NCBI RefSeq assembly: GCF_029893585.1 | Contig: NZ_JARXYX010000005.1 | Location: 62,001-126,000 of the forward strand | Reading direction: 5' to 3' | Length of the DNA stretch: 64,000 nt | Source: Streptomyces sp. LBL | GTDB lineage: Bacteria; Actinomycetota; Actinomycetes; Streptomycetales; Streptomycetaceae | Shown here: positions 29,662-37,378 of the stretch, piece by piece | How the letters are laid out: each line of letters begins with the position of its first letter | Numbering within the stretch: position 1 is the first letter of the stretch | Notes under the pieces: model-generated | The model's database searches: none | The model's input: only the letters and a program-made list of their open reading frames with translations | Told to the model about the DNA's origin: nothing | Translations under genes and position numbers: made by a program

Positions 29662-30216
29662 GTGACCAGCAGCAGCGCCGGATTCGTGGCCGGGCTCACC
29701 GCGGCGGCCCTCGCGGGCGTCGGCTTCCTCGGCTACCAGACCTCCGCGGACGTCCCCGCCGGCCTCGGCACACCCGGCGCGAGCGGTTCGCCCCCGGGGG
29801 CTGCCGCGAAGCCGTCGCGGGCCGAGCGGGATCGGGCGGCCCTGCCCGCCGTCTCCGGCGCGGGCGAGCGGGTCGTGTACGCGCTGGGCGGCGACCGGGT
29901 CTGGCTGGTGGGCCGGGGCAACACGGTCCGACGCACCTTCACGGTCGCTCCGGGAAGCATCGACCCGGCGCCGGGTACCTACGAGGTCACGTCCCGCCTC
30001 GGCTCGGTCACCGGCACCGACGGCGCCCCCATCGAGCACGTCGTCCTTTTCACCGACGTGGACGGCCTGCCCGTCGGCTTCAGCGCGGCGGTGGACGCCG
30101 CGGCCTCTCCCGCCGATCCGAGCGTACGGACGGGCGGCGTCCGCGAGTCCCGCGCGGACGGCGACGCGATGTGGCGGTTCGCGACGGTCGGAGCGAAGGT
30201 CGTCGTGATCGGCTAG
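29662..30216 (+). CDS. Exported YkuD-like protein lacking catalytic motif
   Basis: Secreted or membrane-anchored protein, 184 aa. The GTG at 29662 has GGAGG nine bases upstream. A hydrophobic segment (FVAGLTAAALAGVGFLGY, 8-25) acts as signal or anchor, then a Pro/Gly/Ser linker. The rest (VVYALGGDRVWLVGRGNTVRRTFTV..., PGTYEVTSR, IEHVVLFTD, GAKVVVIG) resembles the beta strands of L,D-transpeptidases. The HG and SHGCVR catalytic segments are absent, so cross-linking activity is not expected. The 10-bp repeat array lies immediately upstream. Confidence 0.75.
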   Translation: MTSSSAGFVAGLTAAALAGVGFLGYQTSADVPAGLGTPGASGSPPGAAAKPSRAERDRAALPAVSGAGERVVYALGGDRVWLVGRGNTVRRTFTVAPGSIDPAPGTYEVTSRLGSVTGTDGAPIEHVVLFTDVDGLPVGFSAAVDAAASPADPSVRTGGVRESRADGDAMWRFATVGAKVVVIG

Positions 30217-30281
30217 CTCTGTTCTCCGCGGTGTGGCTGTAGACGCATCCGCAGATGGACTGCGGGCTTCCAACGGACCGC

Positions 30282-30476
30282 TCAGGCGGCTTTGCGGTGC
30301 TCGGCGGGCCGCCGCGAGAGCCCCGGGTCAGGCACGCGCGGCGGGGTCGAGATCTCGTGCGCGGCGGCGCAGGACGCGAGCAGGTCGCGCATGGACACAC
30401 CGGCGACGGCCCCGTACGGCTGCGCCCGCAGCTCCGGCGGCGGCTGCTGCTGCGGCTTGTTCTCGGTGACCGACAT
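30282..30476 (-). CDS. Small conserved-looking protein, unknown
   Basis: A 64-aa protein, MSVTENKPQQQPPPELRAQP at its start, then GAVAGVSMRDLLASCAAA and a Pro-rich tail. The ATG has an AGGAGG ribosome binding site at ideal spacing. It has no transmembrane segment, and one Cys. I recall similar small proteins in other streptomycetes but know no function. A 16-bp palindrome (30509-30524) sits in its promoter region, so it is probably regulated. Confidence 0.7.
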   Translation of the reverse strand: MSVTENKPQQQPPPELRAQPYGAVAGVSMRDLLASCAAAHEISTPPRVPDPGLSRRPAEHRKAA

Positions 30477-30508
30477 GGACGCCTCCTGTAAGTTCGGGGG
30501 CGGGCGTA

Positions 30509-30524
30509 GTTAGGTAGACCTAAC
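30509..30524 (-). promoter_or_regulatory. Palindromic operator candidate
   Basis: GTTAGGT-AG-ACCTAAC: perfect 7-base arms with a 2-base centre, 33 bases upstream of the 64-aa gene. The half-site resembles that of the iron box (TTAGGTTAGGCTAACCTAA type), but the whole site is shorter. Confidence 0.55.
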
Positions 30525-30715
30525 CACGAACTGGGTACCATGTGACCACGCACAAGAGGCCGAGCGCAACATCTTGCCGACGTCTTGTCGGAACAACGCG
30601 GAACATTCATGAGGCCGGCCGTCACTCAAGCAGCGACCCTCATCAACGACCCTCATCCACCGACGCTCACGCGGACATCACACGCGGCTCCACGGCTCCA
30701 CGGCTCCACGGACGC

Positions 30716-31228
30716 TCACGCGGACAGCGCTCCCAGGTCCACCGTCGCCCAGCGCTCGCCGAGTCCGGTCAGGGTCACGTGCCGTACCTCGTCGGTCGTG
30801 TCCCCCACGGCCCGGTGCACGACGACCTGCAACCGGTCGTCGGTCAGCTCCTCGACCTTGCCCTCGCCCCACTCCACGACGATCACCGACTCGGGCAGCG
30901 AGACGTCGAGGTCGAGGTCCTCCATGTCGTCGAGGCCGCCGGCCAGCCGGTACGCGTCGACGTGCACGAGGGGGGGACCGTCGCCCAGGGGCGGGTGCAC
31001 CCGGGCGATCACGAAGGTCGGGGAGGTGACCGCACCCCGGATCCCGAGCCCCTCACCCAGCCCCCGGGTCAGCGTCGTCTTGCCGGCGCCGAGCTCCCCG
31101 GTGAGCATCACGAGGTCGCCCGCGCGCAGCAGTTTCGCGAGCCTCCGGCCCAGCTCCCGCATCTGTTCGGGAGAGGTGACGGTCAGCTCGGTCTTTACCG
31201 GGTCCTGCGGCGCCGTTGGTGCTTCCAT
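30716..31228 (-). CDS. tsaE: tRNA t6A biosynthesis ATPase TsaE
   Basis: TsaE, 170 aa, the P-loop ATPase that drives turnover of the TsaB-TsaD complex. Walker A is GELGAGKT (44-51). TSPTF (switch region) and VEWGEGKVEEL are the other family marks. It follows alr and the hydrolase gene on the minus strand. The first 176 bases overlap the end of the hydrolase frame in a different phase. It is separate from the tsaB-rimI-tsaD operon. Confidence 0.96.
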   Translation of the reverse strand: MEAPTAPQDPVKTELTVTSPEQMRELGRRLAKLLRAGDLVMLTGELGAGKTTLTRGLGEGLGIRGAVTSPTFVIARVHPPLGDGPPLVHVDAYRLAGGLDDMEDLDLDVSLPESVIVVEWGEGKVEELTDDRLQVVVHRAVGDTTDEVRHVTLTGLGERWATVDLGALSA

Positions 31229-32441
31229 AGGTGCTTACGGTAGCTCCTGCCGGGACCGCACCCGCACGGGTGAGCAGGTCGGCGAGGCGGTCGGTGACCA
31301 CTTCCGGGTGTTCCAGGATCACCAGGTGCCCGGCGTCCGGTACGAGGACCAGTTCGGCGTCCGGCAGCAGGTCGGCGATGGCCTCGCTGTGCTCACTGGG
31401 CGTGACGAGGTCCTGGACCCCGGCCAGCACGAGCACCGGCATGTCCCTGAAGAGGGCGAGCGCCTCGGTCTTGTCGTGGTCGTTGAACGCCGGGTAGTAC
31501 TCGGCGACCACGTCGATCGGTGTGCCTTCGATCATCCGCTCGGCGAACCGGACGATGGCCGGGTCGACGTCCCGGGAGGCGAAGGAGTACCGCTTGATGA
31601 TCCCGGCGAACAGGTCGGCCGTGGCCCGGCGCCCCTTCTCCACCAGGGCCGCCTGCTGTCCCAGCGCCTTCAGTACGCCGGGCAGCACCCGCCGTACGAC
31701 GTTGACGCCGGCCACGGGCAGCCCGAAGTTGACCTCGCCGAGCCGCCCGGACGAGCTCCCGACCAGGCCCACCGCCACCACCCGGTCACGGATCAGCTCG
31801 GGATGCGCGTCGGCCAGGGCCATGACGGTCATCCCGCCCATGGAGTGCCCGACCAGCACGATCGGCCCCTCCGGCGCGGCCGCGTCGATGACGGCCTTGA
31901 GGTCCCGTCCGAGCTGCTCGATGGTGATCGGCGCCCCCTCCTGCGTCTGGGCCACGCCCCGCCCGGACCGCCCGTGGCTGCGCTGGTCCCAGTGCACGGT
32001 CCGTACGACACCCCTGAGCGCCGCCCGCTGGAAGTGCCAGGAGTCCTGGCTGAGGCAGTAGCCGTGGCTGAAGACGACGGTCACCGGAGCCGGTGCCTTG
32101 CCCCCGAAGAGCCGGCGCCGCCGGGGTTCCGGGCCGCCCTCCGGCTCCACGTCGTCGACCTCGTAGTACAGCTCGGTGCCGTCGTCGGCGTACGCCTTGC
32201 CGGGCGTGCCGCGCAGGGAGCCGTACGGCCCTGTCGAGTCCAGCGCGAGCCGGGCCTTGCGGCGCATTCCACGGCCGACGGTGAGCCGCTCGATGGCGAC
32301 ACCCGCGGCGGCGCCCGCGGCGACCACCCCTATCGCGGCGCCCGCGATGCCGGTCGCCCGGCGCCACCCGGCGGCCGCCCCCGCGGCGGAGGCGACGGCC
32401 GCGGCTGCTTCCACGACCGCCTCCGCGCTGCTCTCGCTCAC
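31053..32441 (-). CDS. Alpha/beta hydrolase
   Basis: Alpha/beta-fold hydrolase, 462 aa as read. A hydrophobic, Ala-rich N-terminus (residues 8-50) could be a membrane anchor. Catalytic features: oxyanion HGY (126-128), nucleophile Ser200 in GHSMGG, an acidic residue in VLAGVQDLVTP and His in VPDAGHLVILEHPE. The last 58 residues run through the start of tsaE in another phase and are Arg/Asp/Gly-rich without resemblance to a hydrolase. The functional protein may effectively end near residue 400. It lies between alr and tsaE; the substrate is unknown. Confidence 0.88.
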   Translation of the reverse strand: MSESSAEAVVEAAAAVASAAGAAAGWRRATGIAGAAIGVVAAGAAAGVAIERLTVGRGMRRKARLALDSTGPYGSLRGTPGKAYADDGTELYYEVDDVEPEGGPEPRRRRLFGGKAPAPVTVVFSHGYCLSQDSWHFQRAALRGVVRTVHWDQRSHGRSGRGVAQTQEGAPITIEQLGRDLKAVIDAAAPEGPIVLVGHSMGGMTVMALADAHPELIRDRVVAVGLVGSSSGRLGEVNFGLPVAGVNVVRRVLPGVLKALGQQAALVEKGRRATADLFAGIIKRYSFASRDVDPAIVRFAERMIEGTPIDVVAEYYPAFNDHDKTEALALFRDMPVLVLAGVQDLVTPSEHSEAIADLLPDAELVLVPDAGHLVILEHPEVVTDRLADLLTRAGAVPAGATVSTYGSTNGAAGPGKDRADRHLSRTDAGAGPEARETAARGRPRDAHRGARRRQDDADPGAG

Positions 32442-32578
32442 GTACCGCTCCTCTTCGCCGGACTACTGGATTCGCTGGGTCGGGTGATGCAGGTGGTTCC
32501 TACGGCCGCTTGTTACGGCCGTTTCCTGTGGCTGTTTGCTACAACGCCGGGCTTGCTGTTCTTCATCGCCCTGTGCGC

Positions 32579-33748
32579 TTACCCCGTTTGTTCCTCGTTC
32601 ACATAGACGCGGGGAACACGTGTTCCGATCCGGGTGACGATCTCGTAAGCAATCGTTCCCGCGGCCTGCGCCCAGTCCTCGGCGGTGGGTTCACCGCGGT
32701 CGCCGGGCCCGAACAGCACGGCCTGCGTGCCGGTCTCGGGCGTGTCACCGCCCAGATCGACGACGAACTGGTCCATCGCGATCCGGCCGGCCACGGTCCT
32801 CCACTTGCCGTCGACCAGCACCGGGCCGGTCCCGGAGGCGTGCCGGGGGATGCCGTCCGCATAGCCGACGGGCACCAGGCCGAGGGTCGTCTCGCCCGGG
32901 GTGACGTAATGATGCCCGTAGCTGACGCCATGACCCCCCGGAACGCGCTTCACCAGCGCGATGGAGGCGCACAGCGTCATCACCGGACGCAGCCCGAAGT
33001 CGGCCGGGTGGCCGACCTCGGGGCTCGGAGAGATGCCGTAGAGCGCGATCCCGGCCCGGACGAGGTCGAAGTGGGACTCGGGCAGCGTGAGCGTGGCGGG
33101 CGAGTTGGCGATGTGCCGCACCTCGGGCCGTACGCCCTGCCCCTCGGCGTACGCCACCATCTCCCGGAAACGGGTGAGCTGGGCGGCGATGGAGGGATGC
33201 CCGGGCTCGTCGGCGCAGGCGAAGTGCGACCAGAGCCCGGTGACGCGGACCAGCCCTTCGGCCTCGGCGCGCAGCGCGGCGCCGACCAACTCGGCCCAGT
33301 CCTCGCCGGGCTGACACCCGTTCCGGCCCAGCCCGGTGTCGGCCTTGAGCTGCACGCGCGCGGAGACACGGGCGGCCCGGGCGGCCTCGGTGACCTCCGC
33401 GAGGGCCCACAGGGCGCTGACCGAGACATCGAGGTCCGCCTCGATGGCCTCCCGCCAGGGTCCGCCGGGCGTCCACAGCCAGCACATGATCCGCCCGGTC
33501 AGTCCGGCGGCGCGCAGCGCGAGGGCCTCCTCGGGGGTGGCCGTGCCCAGCCAGCGCGCCCCCGCCTCGACCGCCGCGCGGGCACACGGAACCGCCCCGT
33601 GGCCGTACGCGTCGGACTTCACCACGGCCATCAGGGCCGCGCCCGGCGCATGGGCGCGCAGGGTCCGCACATTGGCCCGCAGGGCGGCCAGATCGATCTC
33701 GGCGCGAGCGCGCGGGGGCGCGCTCGGCTGGGCTGCTGTCTCACTCAT
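32579..33748 (-). CDS. alr: Alanine racemase
   Basis: PLP-dependent alanine racemase, 389 aa, making D-Ala for peptidoglycan. The PLP lysine is Lys44 in VVKSDAYGHG. The second catalytic Tyr lies in VSYGHHY, and RAGIALYG and VGYADGIPR are conserved. The ATG start (MSETAAQ) is at 33748. It is probably co-transcribed with the hydrolase and tsaE downstream. The 358-base gap upstream to nnr contains two short tandem arrays. Confidence 0.96.
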   Translation of the reverse strand: MSETAAQPSAPPRARAEIDLAALRANVRTLRAHAPGAALMAVVKSDAYGHGAVPCARAAVEAGARWLGTATPEEALALRAAGLTGRIMCWLWTPGGPWREAIEADLDVSVSALWALAEVTEAARAARVSARVQLKADTGLGRNGCQPGEDWAELVGAALRAEAEGLVRVTGLWSHFACADEPGHPSIAAQLTRFREMVAYAEGQGVRPEVRHIANSPATLTLPESHFDLVRAGIALYGISPSPEVGHPADFGLRPVMTLCASIALVKRVPGGHGVSYGHHYVTPGETTLGLVPVGYADGIPRHASGTGPVLVDGKWRTVAGRIAMDQFVVDLGGDTPETGTQAVLFGPGDRGEPTAEDWAQAAGTIAYEIVTRIGTRVPRVYVNEEQTG

Positions 33749-33919
33749 CGCGCACCAAGTGTCTCAGAGGGGTGGAACAAAGCCTCCGGACGGCTACGCC
33801 CCAGCCCCCCGCCAGGGCTGACACGGGCTCGGCGGCGCCGCCGGGGGCGAGTGCGGTCTGTGGGCCGGGGGCGATCTCAGGACCGGGTGCGGGCGGTAAC
33901 CCGTCTGGCGGACGCCCGC

Positions 33920-33994
33920 CTGCCCGAGATGCGTCCGTCGGCGATTCGCCTACCCGAGGTACGTCTGCCCCAGATACGTCTGCCCGAGATACGT
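33920..33994. repeat. 15-bp tandem repeat, five units
   Basis: Units such as CTGCCCGAGATACGT repeat five times with a few changes (the second unit is the most diverged). The period is a multiple of three, so both strands stay open. It lies in the alr-nnr gap. Confidence 0.85.
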
Positions 33995-34060
33995 CTGGGC
34001 GCGGCCGGCACTCGGGTACGGAGGTGGTACGGACGAGTAAGGCTCACCCAGCCTCAGGCC

Positions 34061-34105
34061 GTCCCACCCTGCCGTCCCACCCTGCCGTCCCACCCTGCCG
34101 TCCCG
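34061..34105. repeat. 13-bp tandem repeat
   Basis: Three copies of GTCCCACCCTGCC and a partial fourth, ending next to the nnr stop codon at 34107. Confidence 0.9.
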
Positions 34106-34106
34106 C

Positions 34107-35537
34107 TCACCGCCGTACGTCCCGCCACGCCCGCACCACCGCCTCCGCCACGTCATGCGCCCCCACCGGCGCCCCGTCCGCCGCGAGCCTCCCGGCCAGC
34201 CCGTGCAGATACGCCCCGACGCTCCCCGCGTCCCTCGCGGACAGCCCCGCCGCCAGCAGCGAGCCCGTCAGCCCCGACAGCACGTCACCGCTTCCGGCGG
34301 TGGCGAGCCAGGACGTGCCCGTCGCGTTCACCCGCACCGCCCCGCCCGCCGAGTCGGCCACCAACGTCGTCGATCCCTTCAGCAGTACGGTCGCCCCGTA
34401 CCGCCCCGCCAGCTCCCGCGCCGAACTCAGCCGAGCCCCCTCGACCTCCTCCCGCGCCACCCCGAGCAGCGCGGCGGCCTCTCCGGCGTGCGGGGTCATG
34501 AGGGTGGGCGCGGTACGGTCCCGCACCGCGTCCACATCCGCCAACCGCAGCCCGTCCGCGTCGATCAGTACGGGTACGTCCGCCGCCAGCACCTCCGCCA
34601 CCGTGACGGCGTCGTCCCCGGCGCCCGGTCCGACGACCCACGCCTGCACGCGCCCCGCCTTCTTCGGCCCCTGGTCCGACACCAGCGTCTCGGGAAAGCG
34701 GGCGATCACCGCGTCCCCGGCGGGCCCCACGTACCGCACGGCCCCGGCGCCGCCCCGCAGCGCCCCGGAGACGGCGAGCACGGCGGCCCCGGGATACCGC
34801 GCGGACCCGGCGGCGATCCCGACCACGCCCCGCCGGTACTTGTCGCTCTCCGCCCCCGGCACCGGCAACAGCCGCGCCACGTCCGCGTGCTGCAGGGCCT
34901 CCAGATCGGCCTCGTCCGGCAGCTCCAGCCCGATGTCGACAAGCCGCACCGACCCGGCGTACTCCCGCGCCGGATCGACCAGCAGCCCCGGCTTGTGCGT
35001 CCCGAAGGTGACGGTCAGGTCGGCCCGTACGGCCGCCCCGTTCACCTGCCCCGTCTCGGCATCGACCCCGCTCGGCAGGTCGACGGCGACGACGGCGGCC
35101 CGGGACCGCTCCGCGGCGGCGGCGAGCGGCACGGCGTCCGGCCGCAGTCCGCCCTTGCCTCCGATCCCGACGATGCCGTCGACGACGAGGTCGGCCCGCG
35201 CGATGAGGTCCTCGGCGGCGCCCGGAGCCACCGCCCGGCCCCCGGCCCGCCGCAGTGCCACGAGCCCCTCCGCATGGGCCCGTTCGGGAGCGAGCAGTAC
35301 CGCTGTGACACCGGCCCCGCGCCGGGCCAGCCGGGCCCCGGCGTACAACGCGTCACCCCCGTTGTCGCCACTGCCGACCAGCAGCACGACCCGGCTGCCG
35401 TACACCCGCCCGAGCAGGTCCGCGCAGGCGGCGGCGAGCCCGGCCGCCGCCCGCTGCATCAACGCCCCGTCCGGAAGCCGTGCCATCAGCTCCCGCTCGG
35501 CCGCCCTTACCGTCTCCACGCTGTACGCAGTACGCAT
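34107..35537 (-). CDS. nnr: Bifunctional NAD(P)H-hydrate repair enzyme
   Basis: Nnr, 476 aa from the ATG at 35537 (MRTAYSVETVRAAEREL). The N-terminal YjeF_N epimerase domain (about 1-215) includes VLLVGSGDNGGDALYAGARLA. The C-terminal YjeF_C domain (about 220-476) is the ADP-dependent NAD(P)HX dehydratase, with GGAGAVRYVG, TPHAGEAAALLG and NATGTSWLATAGSGDVLSGL. Together they repair hydrated NADH/NADPH. The gene lies between alr and acpS on the same strand, as in other streptomycetes. Confidence 0.95.
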   Translation of the reverse strand: MRTAYSVETVRAAERELMARLPDGALMQRAAAGLAAACADLLGRVYGSRVVLLVGSGDNGGDALYAGARLARRGAGVTAVLLAPERAHAEGLVALRRAGGRAVAPGAAEDLIARADLVVDGIVGIGGKGGLRPDAVPLAAAAERSRAAVVAVDLPSGVDAETGQVNGAAVRADLTVTFGTHKPGLLVDPAREYAGSVRLVDIGLELPDEADLEALQHADVARLLPVPGAESDKYRRGVVGIAAGSARYPGAAVLAVSGALRGGAGAVRYVGPAGDAVIARFPETLVSDQGPKKAGRVQAWVVGPGAGDDAVTVAEVLAADVPVLIDADGLRLADVDAVRDRTAPTLMTPHAGEAAALLGVAREEVEGARLSSARELAGRYGATVLLKGSTTLVADSAGGAVRVNATGTSWLATAGSGDVLSGLTGSLLAAGLSARDAGSVGAYLHGLAGRLAADGAPVGAHDVAEAVVRAWRDVRR

Positions 35538-36175
35538 GGATCGAGTCTGCCGCAGAACTCCCGCAGCACGCGAAGGACCCAATACGGCATCACTTCGCCG
35601 TCGGCGTTGTGCGAGTAGAGCCCCGGGCACGCCGAGACGGGGTGCGTGCGGCACACGAACGCGTCCGCTTCCCCCACGGGAAGCCAGAACCAGCGACCCC
35701 AACGGTCACAAGTGCCCCACAAGCTGTCCCGAGAAGCACACGAATGGGTCCGCCATGCCCTTGAAACCATTCCGCGCGCCAGCCGGAATCAGCCCTACCG
35801 CTTTACTGGTGAATAACCGGACACATACGGATCCACACCTTCCATGCCGGTGAGGAATGATCAATTCCAGTCAGCTAGCTGACAGTCGCCGAGCAGTAGA
35901 GATGTCCAAAAGTTCAATTCCTTCCAGGTCAGGACGCCGAACGCGATCCTCGCCCGATAACTTCCGGCCATATTCATCACCGTTCCGCCCTCAGAAGTGA
36001 AGCGCTTACCTGGGGTAAGCGCACACTTGTTGGCATATGCCCGGACCTGAGGCTGTCTCAGATGCCCCGTGCGTCGCAAAAGACCCCTGGGCAGGGAGCT
36101 TCACGAAACGCACACTTATGGCGTTCGGCGAGCGCAGCCGCGGCCGTCGCCCATTCCGTGGAGGACTTTCCCGCG
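35538..36175. other. Intergenic, lower GC, no clear gene
   Basis: This 638-base gap lies between nnr and the small membrane-protein gene. From about 35750 to 36060 the base composition is visibly less GC-rich than anywhere nearby. It includes a perfect 14-bp palindrome GTCAGCTAGCTGAC at 35870-35883. Short frames on both strands (for example one ending LGDCQLADWN on the minus strand) do not resemble known proteins. It may be the trace of a lost or transferred segment. Confidence 0.5.
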
Positions 36176-36481
36176 ATGACCGATCCGGACAGACCGGACA
36201 GACCCGTCGGCCCCCTGACCCGAGCCGTCCGCTACGCCGGACGCCTGCTGTGCTGGAGCCTGGGCGCCGGCATGGCCACAGCAGCCGCCGACAGCACCGT
36301 CGCCCCGCACACCCCCTGGTGGGGGACCCTCTGGCCGGTGCCCTGGTACGCCACGTGCGCGTCCGCTCTCGCCTGGGCGCTGCTGCGCGCCCGCGAGAAG
36401 TCCGTGGGCCGACCCGTCGGCGGCGACGACGACCCGTGGACCGACGAGGAGGTCTACGCGGAGTGGGACAAGGCCGCGTGA
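36176..36481 (+). CDS. Small membrane protein, unknown
   Basis: A 101-aa protein. The ATG at 36176 (MTDPDRPDRPVG) has GGAGGA ten bases upstream. Two moderately hydrophobic segments (LLCWSLGAGMATAAA and PWYATCASALAWALL) suggest two membrane spans, followed by a charged, acidic C-terminus (GGDDDPWTDEEVYAEWDKAA). It is convergent with acpS. No family was recognised. Confidence 0.65.
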   Translation: MTDPDRPDRPVGPLTRAVRYAGRLLCWSLGAGMATAAADSTVAPHTPWWGTLWPVPWYATCASALAWALLRAREKSVGRPVGGDDDPWTDEEVYAEWDKAA

Positions 36482-36527
36482 GCGGCGGGCCACCAACACC
36501 GGCCCACTCCGCCCGCCGCACCCACCG

Positions 36528-36899
36528 TCACCCCTCCGCGATCACCACCGCCGACGCCACCCCCGCGTCATGGCTGAGCGACACGTGCCAGGACCGCACC
36601 CCGAGTTCAGCCGCGCGGGCGGCGACCGTACCGGTCACCCGCAACCGTGGCTGCCCGCTGTCCTCGACGTAGACCTCGGCGTCGGTCCAGTGCAGGCCAG
36701 CCGGGGCGCCCAGCGCTTTGGCCAGGGCCTCCTTGGCGGCGAACCGCGCGGCGAGCGAGGCGACATGCCGCCGCTCCCCGCTGGGCAGCAGCAACTCGCT
36801 CTCCATGAACAGCCGCTTGGCCATCCCAGGCGTCCGCTTCAGCGACGCCTCGAAACGATCGATCGCGGCTACGTCGATACCGACCCCGATGATGCTCAT
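36528..36899 (-). CDS. acpS: Holo-[acyl-carrier-protein] synthase
   Basis: AcpS-type phosphopantetheinyl transferase, 123 aa. It loads the 4'-phosphopantetheine arm of CoA onto the fatty-acid acyl carrier protein. [12 protein letters not shown] at the N-terminus (Asp9) and [14 protein letters not shown] supply the Mg ligands, and [19 protein letters not shown] ends the protein. Its start is nine bases downstream of the stop of the unknown 155-aa gene, so it may now be read together with the accessory pair upstream. Confidence 0.96.
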   Translation of the reverse strand: MSIIGVGIDVAAIDRFEASLKRTPGMAKRLFMESELLLPSGERRHVASLAARFAAKEALAKALGAPAGLHWTDAEVYVEDSGQPRLRVTGTVAARAAELGVRSWHVSLSHDAGVASAVVIAEG

Positions 36900-36908
36900 C
36901 CGGGCACT

Positions 36909-37376
36909 CTACGATCTGCCCGCCGACCGCGGACTCGTCTCCCCCGTGACCAGATCGGCCTGATGTGTCGCGGTGAGGGCACGATCCAGGAAGCGGGTCA
37001 GCAGATCCGCGTCGTGGCACAGATTGACGCCGCGGTGGAGTTCCTTGGAGAACCCGACATCGCGCGTGTCCAGAACACGCAGTACCGCTGCCGCCCAGGC
37101 CGAGAGATACCCGGCAGCGAAGCCTGCGGCCCACTGCGCGGGTGCCTCGCCCTCCCCCACCGCTTCGGCGCGCACCCGCGCCAGGTCCTCAACGCGGAGA
37201 ATTCCGCGCTGCCTGAGTCCCTCCAGCCCGAACAGGAAGTCACCGGCCACCCTGTCCTCGGGGATGCCCAACGCAAGGCACGTGGTCGAGAACCGGTAGA
37301 GATCGAGCAACTCCGGCGGCCCGTCCTGTGGCCTGCCTTGCTGGTCGCCTTGCGGGTCGCCTTGCGGGTCAGCCAC
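36909..37376 (-). CDS. Unknown protein paired with Rpn-like nuclease
   Basis: A 155-aa protein of no recognised family. The GTG start lies two bases past the stop of the upstream nuclease-like gene, so the two are almost surely translated together. It begins with a DPQGDPQGDQQG stretch from a 12-bp repeat, then appears mainly helical (FLFGLEGLRQRGILRVEDLARVRAEA, ARTLTATHQADL-type ends). It could be an antidote, regulator or partner of the nuclease. That is inference from position only. Confidence 0.65.
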   Translation of the reverse strand: MADPQGDPQGDQQGRPQDGPPELLDLYRFSTTCLALGIPEDRVAGDFLFGLEGLRQRGILRVEDLARVRAEAVGEGEAPAQWAAGFAAGYLSAWAAAVLRVLDTRDVGFSKELHRGVNLCHDADLLTRFLDRALTATHQADLVTGETSPRSAGRS

Positions 37377-37378
37377 CG

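Noticed and set aside
29422..30273. Minus-strand frame with Tyr-Val-Val-Val-Arg repeats across the decamer array
   Set aside because: The frame is open only because a 10-bp repeat without stop codons is read three ways; the rest is antisense to the gene at 29662.
30509..30524. True DmdR/IdeR iron box
   Set aside because: Half-sites match but the site is 14-16 bp with a 2-base centre instead of 19 bp, so I list it only as an unassigned operator.
35507..35770. Minus-strand 87-codon frame with several Cys residues upstream of nnr
   Set aside because: It overlaps the nnr start, has no good ribosome binding site and no recognisable zinc-binding spacing.
35861..36079. Minus-strand small frame ending LGDCQLADWN as a peptide precursor (lasso or similar)
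   Set aside because: No leader or core pattern of a known peptide class and no modification enzymes nearby; probably chance in a lower-GC gap.
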